This document shows positions 34,301 through 44,586 of a stretch of 64,000 bases of DNA, piece after piece; the stretch's first letter is position 1, and each line of letters begins with the position of its first letter. The notes under the pieces were generated by a model, which had not been told where the DNA came from, made no database searches, and saw only the letters and a program-made list of their open reading frames with translations. Origin of the DNA: Pestalotiopsis fici W106-1. Its lineage: Eukaryota > Ascomycota > Sordariomycetes > Amphisphaeriales > Sporocadaceae. Made by a program: the position numbers and the translations under genes. Where the stretch lies: the NCBI RefSeq assembly GCF_000516985.1, contig NW_006917092.1, positions 2,930,619-2,994,618 on the forward strand, in the 5' to 3' direction.

Positions 34301-37289
34301 TTCGTAATTGAGAGTAAGCTCAGGGACGCAGAAAGATCATCTGTGAGTATGGATGTCATGGGTATATTTGATAGAGGAACTGGATCTAAATGTATCACAA
34401 CTGATCTTGACACAAGCATAAATATTGTCAATATAACGGTGAGGATCTCTTCATGAAACAATTGCACTTTTTGCATTACTCTTGCAATATCAGAGTACAA
34501 GCACTAGGATCAGGGGGGGCTTGCGTGGTTTTGACCGCTTTCAAGCTCAATAGTCAGTTTTCGGCTCCATTCTTTTAGTCGAGCAACAATAGTTGACATT
34601 GAAAGTCTACTTGCCCCGTTCACACCTGATATTACAGAATCTGTTTTTGGAAAAAAGAAAAATACAGAGAAATAGAATGAACGAATTTCAGATATTGCTC
34701 ACAAGTCGAACAAATGCGCAAACACGTTACTGTCAACACGGCTGGCACACTCTAGTCAACAATACTTTTGTCTTTGGAAGAGACAGAAAAGCTCAAGTCC
34801 ATTCCTCTGGTCTGTACCTTCCAGCCTTTCAAAGACGGATCGACAGAAAGTATATGATATACTGAAGTTATATGATCATGCTTGGGAGGAGGAGAGACCA
34901 TACTCAAGGGAAGGCTTCGCACGCGCGCAATAATTCTAAAAAGGAGAGCGTGGGAATCTGGTGATCTATGCATCTAGCGTTTCTTTCACTGCTGCCCCTC
35001 ACCAGTTTCCTCAATCATCATGGTCGCGACTCTGAAATACCATTTGCCCCGCAGCGTCTCCCCCTCTCGAGGGCGACTTGCATGGTGGATAGCTTTCAGG
35101 TACAACCGTGCCTGCGTGTTTCAGGAGTGGCGGGTAAGAAAACTCACGATCCAAGTATGGTAGATAAGTTTTCCTTTCCCCTCAAGTGAAAATCGTAGAT
35201 AGTACTCAACATGCCTTGATCTGAAAAGTTAAGTTAGTGAGCAACGAATCAAGACTCTTGTTGGTCGGTCCTTTGCAGCACAATGGGACGCATGGTGTAA
35301 GTATATGTATAATTGGAAGCACGGGCCGTCTATAGTGAATATGCAATCCATTAAGGTGCGTCGTTGCCTCGTAAAAGATCTTGGTATAATTTTCCCCTCC
35401 TTCAGAGGCACGGCAGGTTTTGAAACGGCTGGAAACTCGATTGTTGCATCACGGGCCGCTATACTGTAGACTATCGATTACGGCCGGAGGTGAAAGGGAA
35501 GGCTCCCCGTTCTCTTGATCGTGAGACTGACATGGCGGCATTGGTAGCCGCAAGCCCGAGGAAACATACGATATGACGCAATCTTTGCAACGAGTAAAGC
35601 TCTCTTTGAAATATGTCCTATAACCCGTCGTGCTCGACGCTCTTGGTAACATGCTGCTCCTTGGTCAGCCAGAAGGATTAACTGACAGCAGAAGAGATCG
35701 TCGCTAATCTGACATCTGCATCATTCTTGGCTTTTGATTGATCTGCGAACCAGTGCCTGAATATCAATAACTACTTTGCGCAAAACAGTTTGCTGATCTA
35801 CACCTCTCTGCTGTGTCTGAGTAATGGACTTCAGATCTGAGGGGAGTATTTGGTACTACTGCAAGTCGCACATGTTGAATGGTGATCCCATCCTGCGATC
35901 GGAGCGCGGAGCAATGGCGCTTCTCCTTCCGACCTTGCGGCATCGCAGACCATGGATCTACTCTTGGCAATTTAGAAGTGAAATGTTTGAGGCATATAAT
36001 CGCGCATTGCAGGCGGTCGGTATAAGCAAGGCCAAAGCTTGGAGCCCACCAGCTATCTGCAGTAGAACACTAGAGAATCCGACGAAATTGAAAAAGGAAG
36101 AGGCTGGAATCTCGACGTGCTATAGAAGCACATCTTGTCCAGTAGAAACAAATCTCGCCCAGGAGCCAGCCAATCATTTGCACCTCTGTCTAAGTAATGT
36201 AACTGCCGATTTCCCAATCCGGCCGTGCCAAGAACAAGGCTCTGCAAGAGCCGACCTAATTCAAGGTTGTTCATGGAAAAGCCTATACAAAGGGCGACTT
36301 TACCTGATCTGGCATATATATCTCAAAATGTCTCACTAGAAGGGGCCTGGAAGAAGTGGGAGCGCACGTCCGATATGGTGGTGCTAAAGGGTGTTGTTCC
36401 ATGGAGGGAAACGGTTGCGGGGAGGCGCATCGACGTGAGTATAGATAGAGTTCGGGGCTTGATTCAGATTGCAACGGAGGCGCGCAGAAATGCCCGGACA
36501 AGTCCAGGGGAAGGAAAAACGCTCTTCTACACTAGAGAAGCGCCAAGACGGAAGGGCTGGGTAGGGCTACAGTCTTGTTGCTGTAAGACAGAAGACCACG
36601 CAGAACCAGATCTCTGGTGCCCCTCTTGATAACGGGCGGGTTCAGGGTGCCAATCAAAATAGGGTTTTTCTTGTCAGGAATCTAGGTGGTTGAGACTCGT
36701 GGCATGCAGTAGGCTGTTGCGACTTTCCAGCCATCATCCATGAAGACTTGCAGCTGGATCTCCATGGCCTCAGCGTGGGCAGAAAGAACGTGAGCCCTGC
36801 ACTTGACAAGCGAAATCTGAGCCCACAGGGACCGCTCCCGCCAGTTGGCTTTGCCGGGGTACCGATACCAAAGAGCTGCCACGTTCCCGACTGTCAGACA
36901 AACAGTCTCCTATAATCTTGTCTTGGGTCTCTAGTAGGATAGAGTCCGTCATTGCATGCGGGAACACACAGCCAGGCAACATGGCAGAACGAATACCCCC
37001 TCTCGAGCCCATACTATTCTCTATCAACCATAACCAGCCACCTGAGGGGACAAACCACGTTCCTACAGGTGCCCTTGCTCTTGCGCCGTTCTAGGGATCT
37101 CTTGCATCCATCCACGAGGTAGATATAAAAGGCTCGGTCTCATCTGGGGCACGTACCTCATTTTGTTCGTCATCGACCTTCATGTTTTTGTACAGCACAT
37201 TCTTTCACTCCCAAAAAAGTCCTATCATCAGTGTCAATGCAAGCTTCATCAGTCAAACAATAATACCACATAGAACACGATAAGAAACC
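31330..37289. other. Gene-poor region, about 6 kb
   Basis: Many ORFs of 60-171 codons lie on both strands, none with recognisable domains, consistent splicing signals or steady codon use. The longest, 35824-36339 on plus (171 codons), lacks coding character. The last 250 bases form the promoter and leader of the secreted protein gene. Confidence 0.55.
37134..37140 (+). promoter_or_regulatory. TATA box of the secreted-protein gene
   Basis: TATAAAA lies 150 bp before the start codon at 37290, in a GC-richer setting (AGATATAAAAGGCTCGG). A clear TATA element suggests a strongly regulated or highly expressed gene. Confidence 0.55.
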
Positions 37290-38060
37290 ATGTTGAAATC
37301 ATTATTAACGTACGCCACGCTCCTGGCCAGTGTCGCCGCTCTTCCAGTCGCCGAGGAGGCAGCCATCGCGGAAATGGAAGCCAGGAGCAGCGTTCCAACG
37401 GAAGAGAATGCTGCCTGTTACGTTGCTGCGGGGAGCTCATGTCCCAGCACCGCGGTGGAATCCAAAGGCGACCACGACGACGGCAAGAGCATCGGTCTCG
37501 TCGTCCGCAACACGGACACCAAGGACCGCATGTTTTTCATTTATAAGAACAGCTGCGACTGCGTACCCGTCAAGTACCTGACAATTCCGGCCAACAGCAA
37601 GAAGTTCATTGCCTTCCCGGCCGACTTCCAGGGCCGTCTGCAACGCGGCACGACGCACAACCTGGACGGCAAGACGCACCGCCTCGGAACGTGGATGGAG
37701 TTCTCGTGGGACAAGAACGGCTGGGGCTGGGCCGACGTCTCGCTGATCAAGGGCTGCGACGGCGCGGTCAGCGTCAAGGCCATTGACGGCATCGGCGCGT
37801 CACAGGGCTTCACTGACGACGTAGATGTGCTCGATGGAGCACCGACGGGTGCCTACAAGAAGAAGGCCGGCGGCGGTGCCAAAGTCATCATGGAGACGGA
37901 GAATGTATCCGACTACAAGGACATCTACACCATTCCGAGGAACTGGCTCGCCAACAAGCTCGGCTGGGACAAGGCATACATTGACGACTATCACGGCAAC
38001 CCAGACATTTGCTCAGTAAACGGTCGCTTCGACATTACGTTCTATCCGGGACGCTCCTAA
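37290..38060 (+). CDS. Secreted six-cysteine protein, thaumatin-like-fold candidate
   Basis: Single exon of 256 residues. Residues 1-17 are a signal peptide (cleavage after VAA is likely), followed by a short acidic propeptide-like stretch ending MEAR. The mature part has six cysteines (C43, C51, a CDC pair near residue 91, GCDG near 161, and DICS near 246). The core pattern is SIGLVVRNTDTKDRMFFIYK, then IPANSKKFIAFPADFQGR, LGTWMEFSWDKNGWGWADVS and GCDGAVSVKAIDG. That alternation of strands and the WADVSxIxGCDG signature resemble fungal secreted proteins annotated as thaumatin-like, whose members include antigens and glucan-binding proteins. The assignment is by pattern only; another beta-sandwich secreted family is possible. 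GC is much higher than in the flanks and a TATA box precedes it. Confidence 0.85.
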   Translation: MLKSLLTYATLLASVAALPVAEEAAIAEMEARSSVPTEENAACYVAAGSSCPSTAVESKGDHDDGKSIGLVVRNTDTKDRMFFIYKNSCDCVPVKYLTIPANSKKFIAFPADFQGRLQRGTTHNLDGKTHRLGTWMEFSWDKNGWGWADVSLIKGCDGAVSVKAIDGIGASQGFTDDVDVLDGAPTGAYKKKAGGGAKVIMETENVSDYKDIYTIPRNWLANKLGWDKAYIDDYHGNPDICSVNGRFDITFYPGRS

Positions 38061-39492
38061 TCAGTAGCTGCGCCTATTGATATCCAGAGCATTAAAAGAT
38101 TTGCATCACGTGAGGAGATATCTGAAGAGGACGGCGTCCTCCGGGGGCAGGCTCTCGAAAACAAATACCCTCCTTCACCCCATTTGTGTTTCAAGCGGGC
38201 TTCACAACGACCAGAGAGCGGGAACCAGAATACGCACCGGTCGATCCAACGGGCAGGAGTAGTCGGCGTACAGGACGAGTGAATTTTGTTTCCCTTTGTT
38301 ATTTGACGATGGGATGATGACAGATGATGCGAAATGATATCCAGCTTCATTGCTGAAGAAGCTATACATACGCTTACGAGAACGAGGCTTGTCTCAACAT
38401 GAGTCCGAGTCCTCATGTACATACTTTGTGTACATACTTTTTTTACTCAAGGCAGCATAGTCACATAGCTCTATAACAAGTAAAAGAAATGTTAAAATCA
38501 ACCCCTGAGCGTCAAGAAACATTGTGAGCGAAATGTGTAAAACTTCGTTGTCCAAGTTGAAAGTGTGTCTGTCATTGGCGATAATCGTAACTTGGGATTG
38601 TTTCAAACCCTAATTTAAGTAGCCAGCCGTTGGAATATCGCGCATGNNNNNNNNNNNNNNNNNNNNNNNNNNNNNNNNNNNNNNNNNNNNNNNNNNNNNN
38701 NNNNNNNNNNNNNNNNNNNNNNNNNNNNNNNNNNNNNNNNNNNNNNGCGCCCGTTGTCAGCAGCAAGCCCAGCCGTTGTTCCGCCTAGCAGATGAAAGAT
38801 GATTCTTGCCACATGGAAATCTGACAAGCTGCTGACAACAAGACGAGCAGCCGGCCATTGCCGGCCTCGGAGTATCATTGGGCCAAGAGTTAAAATGAAT
38901 GACGACAGCACCCGTGGACGGCTCAGGCAAAGATGAATGTGTGCCACGAGGACAAGAAGAATACATTCACATGCTGGAAGAGGGCGAGCAAAGACCTTCC
39001 TTGGTGCTAGTACTAACAGACCGCCCGGGCCTCGAACTGACTTGGCTGGACTCCAGCGCCGGGCGGCCTGGGGAAGATGAGACCAGAACAAATCAATGCT
39101 AAGAGCCCGTAGCCACCCCCCAACTCCAAGAAAAGGGCCCAGATCCGGGGGAGAAAATGGGAAAGTTTGAGGGCAAAACACAGCAAATTGGTGCAAAATT
39201 GGTCCAACATGGAGGCTTTCAACGCCCGTTGGCCCACACAGCTAACCTTATCGTGGTCTAGATAGTATGGAGTTAGTATGGGGGCTTTTTGGTGGAGCGC
39301 AGGGATGGGTCCGCTTACGGACTACCTCGGCTCCCTTCGAAAGGGTCCCAAGGTCCGAAGACACAATACCCGGGCACCTCATTATTCTTTCAGATCATTC
39401 TTGGGATTTATTTTCACTCTCGTCTCTGTCACTTTCACAGATTTCAGTGCTCTGCCCAAAGGAAACCTAAACAAACGCAGTCCTACGCCACC
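38061..39492. other. Intergenic region containing an assembly gap
   Basis: No gene seen on either side of the N run. The frame of the acyl-CoA oxidase is open 204 nt upstream of its start, but that stretch lacks a start codon and reads as leader. Confidence 0.6.
38647..38746. other. Assembly gap of exactly 100 N
   Basis: A round 100-N run usually marks a gap of unknown size between joined contigs, so the true distance between the flanking genes is unknown and sequence may be missing. Confidence 0.97.
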
Positions 39493-41592
39493 ATGCCACC
39501 GAATCCGGACTGGGTGAAGAAGCTGAAGCCGGCGGAGCCGCAAGGCGCCGACCTGCTGGCCAGCGAACGCGCCTCTAGCAACATCAATGTTGACCAGCTG
39601 GCCGACTACATGTTCACCAAGCAGACGCTGGCCATGCGGGAGCGCATCCTGGGAATCCTGTCCAACGACCCCGTCTTTGACAAGTCCCAAAACTACTTCC
39701 AGGGCCGCGAGGACCGCATCAAGGCCTCGCTGGCAAAGGGAAAGCGCCTGCAGCAGCTGTCAGTCCAGCACAAGTGGACGCAGGAGGAGTATCAGTGTGC
39801 CAATGATCTGTTGAGCGAGCCAACTCCATACGGCCTCCATGCCACCATGTTTCTCGTTACCCTGCGCGAGCAGGGCACGCCCCAGCAGCACGAGCTCTTC
39901 CTCAAGAAGGCCGAGAACTACCAGATTGTTGGCTGTTACGCCCAGACCGAGCTGGGACACGGTTCCAACGTCAGAGGTCTAGAGACAACGGCGACCTGGA
40001 ACCAACAGGACAAGACCTTTACTATTCACTCGCCACATCTCACCTCGTCCAAATGGTGGATCGGCTCCCTTGGCAAGACGGCAAACCACGCAGTCGTCAT
40101 GGCCCAGCTCATGATTGACGGCAGAAACTATGGCCCGCACCCCTTTGTGGTCCAGATCAGAGACCTCAAGACCCACGAGCCGCTCGAGAATGTCCACGTT
40201 GGCGACATTGGCCCCAAGTTTGGCTACAACACCATGGACAATGGTTTCCTCTTGCTCAACCAGGTCAAGGTGCCGCACGTCAACATGCTGGCCCGATTCT
40301 CCCACATAGATCCCGAGACCGGCAAATACAAGCGGCCGTCGAACCCCAACTTGGTCTATGGCACCCTGACCTTTATCCGCAGCAGCATTGTGCTCCAGTC
40401 GGGCGCCACCCTCGCCCGCGGTGTCACCATTGCCACACGGTACTGCGCCGTTCGCCGACAGTTTCAAGACCTCGACGCCAAGGGCTCCGACGTTGGCGAG
40501 AACCCCGTGCTCAACTATACCATGGTGCAGGTCCGCCTGCTGCCTCTTCTCGCCGCCACGTATGCCCTGCACTTTACGGGTCGCAACATGATCCAGATGT
40601 ATCAAGAGAACCAGAAGCGCATGGCGGCGGGCCGCGATGCCGCCAAACTCAGTGATGCGAACCGCCGGCCAGGCCCTGAAGAGCTGAACCCTGGCACCGA
40701 CCTGCTGGCAGACCTGCACGCGACCTCTTGCGCCCTCAAGGCCTACGGCAGTACCGTGGCCGGCGAGGGTCTCGAGGTGTGCCGCCGTGCTTGCGGTGGT
40801 CACGGCTACAGCTCCTTCTCCGGCATCGGCACCTGGTACGCCGACTACCTGCCTACGCTGACGTGGGAGGGTGACAACTACATGCTCACCCAGCAGGTGT
40901 GCCGATACCTGCTCAAGTCGGGTCGGGCGGTGCTGTCGGGCAAGGCGGGCGACAACGACACGACGCGCATCCTCAAGGCGTACCTGGCCCGCCGCGACGT
41001 GGGCGCCTCGTTTGACGTGCTGGCGTCGGACACGGAGCTGGTCGAGGCGTTTGGTTGGCGAGTCGCCCACCTGACGTTCGAGGCGCTCCAGCGACGCGAC
41101 GAGGAGAAGCGGCCGTGGAACAGTCTGCTGGTCGACTTCCACCGCCTTAGCACGGCGCACGCCCAGTACATGGTGGTCAAGTCGTTCCACGACGCCCTGG
41201 TGCACGACGAGGCGACCAAGAGCTCGCTGGACCGCCAGACCATTACCATCCTGCACAGCCTGTTCCGCCTGTTTGCGCTCAACACGCTGGAGCGCGAGGC
41301 TTCCGAGTTCTTCTCCAGCGCCGCCGTCACGGTGCGCCAAATCACCCTGGCCCGCCGCGCCGTCATGAAGCTGCTCGAGGAGATCCGCCCCCACGCCATC
41401 CGCCTCGTCGACGCCTGGAAGTTCTCCGACTGGCAGCTCGACTCGAGTCTGGGCCGCTACGACGGCAACGTCTACCAGGACATGTTCTACCGGGCCAGCG
41501 AGCTCAATCCCCTGAACAAGGTCGTCTTTGACCCATACCCAAACAGCAATGTCCTATTCAAGAAGGACGAGAGGGTCAAGAGCAAACTATAG
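39493..41592 (+). CDS. POX1: Peroxisomal acyl-CoA oxidase
   Basis: Single exon of 699 residues, the usual length. It oxidises acyl-CoA to trans-2-enoyl-CoA with FAD and reduces oxygen to hydrogen peroxide, the first step of peroxisomal beta-oxidation. The FAD-binding middle domain is marked by YAQTELGHGSNVRGLETTA (about 147-166). The catalytic base is expected to be E459 in TLTWEGDNYMLTQQ, preceded by CRRACGGHGYSSFSG. The protein ends in SKL, a classical peroxisomal targeting signal type 1. The start ATG sits in an ideal CGCCACCATGCC context and begins the family-typical MPPNPDW sequence. High GC and strong codon bias suggest high expression; the bias also creates a long antisense shadow ORF. 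Confidence 0.96.
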   Translation: MPPNPDWVKKLKPAEPQGADLLASERASSNINVDQLADYMFTKQTLAMRERILGILSNDPVFDKSQNYFQGREDRIKASLAKGKRLQQLSVQHKWTQEEYQCANDLLSEPTPYGLHATMFLVTLREQGTPQQHELFLKKAENYQIVGCYAQTELGHGSNVRGLETTATWNQQDKTFTIHSPHLTSSKWWIGSLGKTANHAVVMAQLMIDGRNYGPHPFVVQIRDLKTHEPLENVHVGDIGPKFGYNTMDNGFLLLNQVKVPHVNMLARFSHIDPETGKYKRPSNPNLVYGTLTFIRSSIVLQSGATLARGVTIATRYCAVRRQFQDLDAKGSDVGENPVLNYTMVQVRLLPLLAATYALHFTGRNMIQMYQENQKRMAAGRDAAKLSDANRRPGPEELNPGTDLLADLHATSCALKAYGSTVAGEGLEVCRRACGGHGYSSFSGIGTWYADYLPTLTWEGDNYMLTQQVCRYLLKSGRAVLSGKAGDNDTTRILKAYLARRDVGASFDVLASDTELVEAFGWRVAHLTFEALQRRDEEKRPWNSLLVDFHRLSTAHAQYMVVKSFHDALVHDEATKSSLDRQTITILHSLFRLFALNTLEREASEFFSSAAVTVRQITLARRAVMKLLEEIRPHAIRLVDAWKFSDWQLDSSLGRYDGNVYQDMFYRASELNPLNKVVFDPYPNSNVLFKKDERVKSKL

Positions 41593-42570
41593 AAGCATAG
41601 ACAAAAAAAGAGAGGATACGACATGACTTTTTAGAATCATTTAGAGCCAGTTGATCATGTATATTTTACAGCTAAAGACGAATCTTTTAGAAATGAATTA
41701 CATTCCATTTTTTTTTTCACATGACATGATGATCTGATTGCTGTGTCGTCTATTTGCTGTTGAGACATGATCTCGTCGTATTCCATCCAAAAGCAATCAG
41801 GGGAACGAGACTCCCAAATTCAAGGACATTGACATTATGTAACCATTAGGGAAAATACACCTGGCATCTTTACGCCATATTATACCCGTTTCTTGCAATC
41901 CTATGATTGTTTTGAATATACATGACACTTGTAGGCCAGTAACCCTAACACAATATCTCGATGTTGATTGATCAAGCCTCGGTGGGCATGATTCATCATG
42001 CTGGGCCACCGATGGATAGCTTGGACATCTCCAAGCATGACAGGCCTCGGTACGTACGTACAAGGCCTCGGTGCGCTAGTAGAGCTGCGAGCACGGGGGA
42101 CTACATGCATTCGCAGCGGTCATGATTTGGCTTTTGTATGACATGGAGGATGTCTAAGAGAATGGCAGGAATTCGCCTCCTCATGTACTAGCACGCACAT
42201 GATGCGGCAAATCACTAGGAGGATTCTCAGATCAAGTCTCTGGTGGAGAGTTTTCCAATCACGGCGGTCGATATAGGCATTTGGTCGCCAGAGGCTGGCC
42301 TGGAGTCCAAGTATCAAAGCTGCAATATTAAAAATCGAGCGTGAAATGCATCCGTGTTCTCATGCTACATGCCAAAGGCTCGTGACTTGATTCGCATTTT
42401 TGTTTTACGACTTGTCGCTGAGCCTCTCTTCAGAGGAAAATCAGGTGACCCAAACCATTGACTCCGAATGCAGCCGTCCTCAGATACCAGACCATTTTCT
42501 GTTTCGTCTAGGGTATCCGCAGATCCATGTGTTGATGACCATGACATGACATTTGTTCGTGATCTACCCT
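41593..42570. other. Convergent intergenic region, 1.0 kb
   Basis: Lies between the 3' ends of acyl-CoA oxidase (plus) and eL19 (minus). A/T-rich with a T run at about 41708-41718; nothing else seen. Confidence 0.6.
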
Positions 42571-43709
42571 TTACTTCTCCTCCTCGGCACCACCCATCAG
42601 AGCTTCCCGCTTGGCGGCAACTCTCTCCTGCTTGCGCTCACGGGCAGCCTTGGTCTTGGCACGCTTGGCGTCCATCTCCTCCTTCAGGGCACGCTCACGG
42701 GCCTTCTCAGCCTTGGCACGGTGGATCTGTAGAGATAACAAGTTAGCAAGCAATTCTCATGTCGGACTTTGCGGCGAGCTATCATGTCTTGTCGCAAACT
42801 CTTATGAATACGTCGAGTATCGTGAAAACGGAGTTTCCAAGACAATGTCGCCAATAGGGAGAGGGGTGACGTACGTGCTCAACGAGAGCTCTCTTGTGCT
42901 TGAAGGCGTTACCCTTGCTGGAGTGGTACAGCTCGTGGTAGAGGTGCTTGTCGATCTTGCCAGAGGCACGGTACTTGACGAGGAGGCGGCGGAGGACACG
43001 GAGGCGGCGCATCCAGAGGACCTGCTCGGGCATACGAGCATCGGCGGTACCCTTGCGCTTACCGAAGCCTCGGTGGCGACCGTCACGGCGGGCGAGGTTG
43101 AGCTCACGAGCACGAGATCTCGAGTGCATGGTGACGGGCTTCTGGATGATCAAGCCATCCTTGACGAGCTTGCGGATGGTCTGGCGAGAGTTGGCGTTGG
43201 AGATCTCGCTGACCTCGTTGGGGTCGAGCCAGATCTTGTTCTTGCCGCAGCCAATGACCGAGGCGGCCAGGCGCTTCTGAGTTCTCAAGTTGACCCTGTG
43301 ATTGGAAGATCAGCCAAATTGTTCATGACTTTTTTTTTTGTGATGCTGCATGACCACAAGAGATGATTGGTCATGCAGCATGATAAATGTGACCATCATG
43401 AAAAAAAGACGTTTATCGGAACATTGATGGGAAGATCATCTATTCGAATCGTTCGTGATGCCATGCTATCGCTGATGGAATTGTTCTTGTTGATCGTGGT
43501 GCCGAATATCGATGACGAGTCTCCAAGCAGAAAAATTCGGGTCGATTTTTTTGTGAGTGCCGCACGTCCGACGGGTATTTTCGCTCCCCAAGTGATCCAT
43601 CTCTTCTTCCATCTCCAAGTCGCGCAATTGGCAGCAAATAGATGATCCCCAAAAATATCGATGTCGTCGTGTCAAAGGGGATGCAGAATATAAGGGCAAA
43701 TACTCACAT
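42571..43709 (-). CDS. RPL19: 60S ribosomal protein eL19, start codon split by an intron
   Basis: Minus-strand exons are 43709-43708 (only the A and T of the start codon), 43295-42875 and 42726-42571, giving 192 residues. Introns are 412 nt (GTGAGT..TCACAG) and 148 nt (GTACGT..CTACAG). Visible family marks: [20 protein letters not shown] at the N-terminus, [48 protein letters not shown], and a Lys/Arg/Glu-rich helical tail starting IHRAKAEKA. eL19 is a core protein of the large subunit, forming an inter-subunit bridge through its long C-terminal helix. The long first intron immediately at the start codon is usual for fungal ribosomal protein genes. Without the two-base first exon the protein would begin at an internal position. 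Confidence 0.95.
43343..43381. repeat. Perfect 14-bp hairpin inside the first intron of eL19
   Basis: ATGCTGCATGACCA (43343-43356) is followed after 11 nt by its exact reverse complement (43368-43381). It lies 48-86 nt from the 3' splice site of the eL19 first intron, so it would form a strong stem in the pre-mRNA. Confidence 0.85.
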
Positions 43710-44586
43710 CTTGACTCGAGTTTCCTGCTGTGATGATGGTCGGTTAGTATCGTCGCTGGAGGCGAAGGGTTAAAACAGAGGATTGCAAAAAAACCGAGAG
43801 GGGCTCGAAATTGGTGAAGGCGCCTGGAGAACCCGTGACCGCCAGCTTTGGGGAATTTGGCTGCTTCGCTCTTGCCAGACAGCAAAGATTTGTGGACTCT
43901 AAGCCCGATTAGGCGAGCTAACCCTTGGGCGAGGGCTTTGCTGTGCACAGACCACTTTGAACGTCTGACCTCGGGAAACGACCGAAACTCCAAATAATTA
44001 TTTTCAATCGATAAGACGGGCAGACCATGGATCGTCAATAAAAATGCCCATGTCATGCATTGAAGCCCAGCAAAATAATTGAAAGCCCAAGAAATGGAAT
44101 GCTAGATTATTACACAATGGTGAATTTGGTGGACAGTCAACACCCTGCACCGTTTACATAAGCAAGCATTCTACACCACAAAGTGTAATTAGCTGGCGTT
44201 GTGTGTTTAATGTGATATTGCGTTGCACTGCTGCCATCTCCATCTTCTTGGTACAATTGCAGTTTCTTGCTGAGAGCACATGCCGTACCCCAGTCTGTCG
44301 TCATTTGCACAGGCGTAGTTTAATAGCGAGGCGGCAAGATGGTTTGAGAATGAATTCGCCAGGCTTAAGGTCAAGCCCACAAAACATAGTTGCTTGGTCT
44401 GTCGATCCTGGCACAAGTAGCACTCCGGACAAGTCCAATGCCCCGTGGATATTGTCGGCAATATAAACGATGCAAAAGCAATAATTTGCGTATTATCTAA
44501 TCAGAGGTTTACTTGAATATGGGCATATGTCTAGACGTCAAAGTCTAGCACTCTAATCCCACATCTAACCAAGAGATTTATATGTT
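43710..44586. other. Upstream region of eL19, 0.9 kb
   Basis: Contains the eL19 promoter (tandem with the 3' end of the permease gene). No further gene seen. Confidence 0.6.

Noticed and set aside
35824..36339. 171-codon plus-strand ORF
   Set aside because: No domain, irregular codon use and no splice signals; its length is possible by chance in this composition.
39979..41394. 471-codon minus-strand ORF
   Set aside because: Mirror image of the GC-rich acyl-CoA oxidase coding sequence; strong codon bias keeps the opposite strand open.
42611..43366. 251-codon plus-strand ORF
   Set aside because: Antisense to eL19, crossing its introns.
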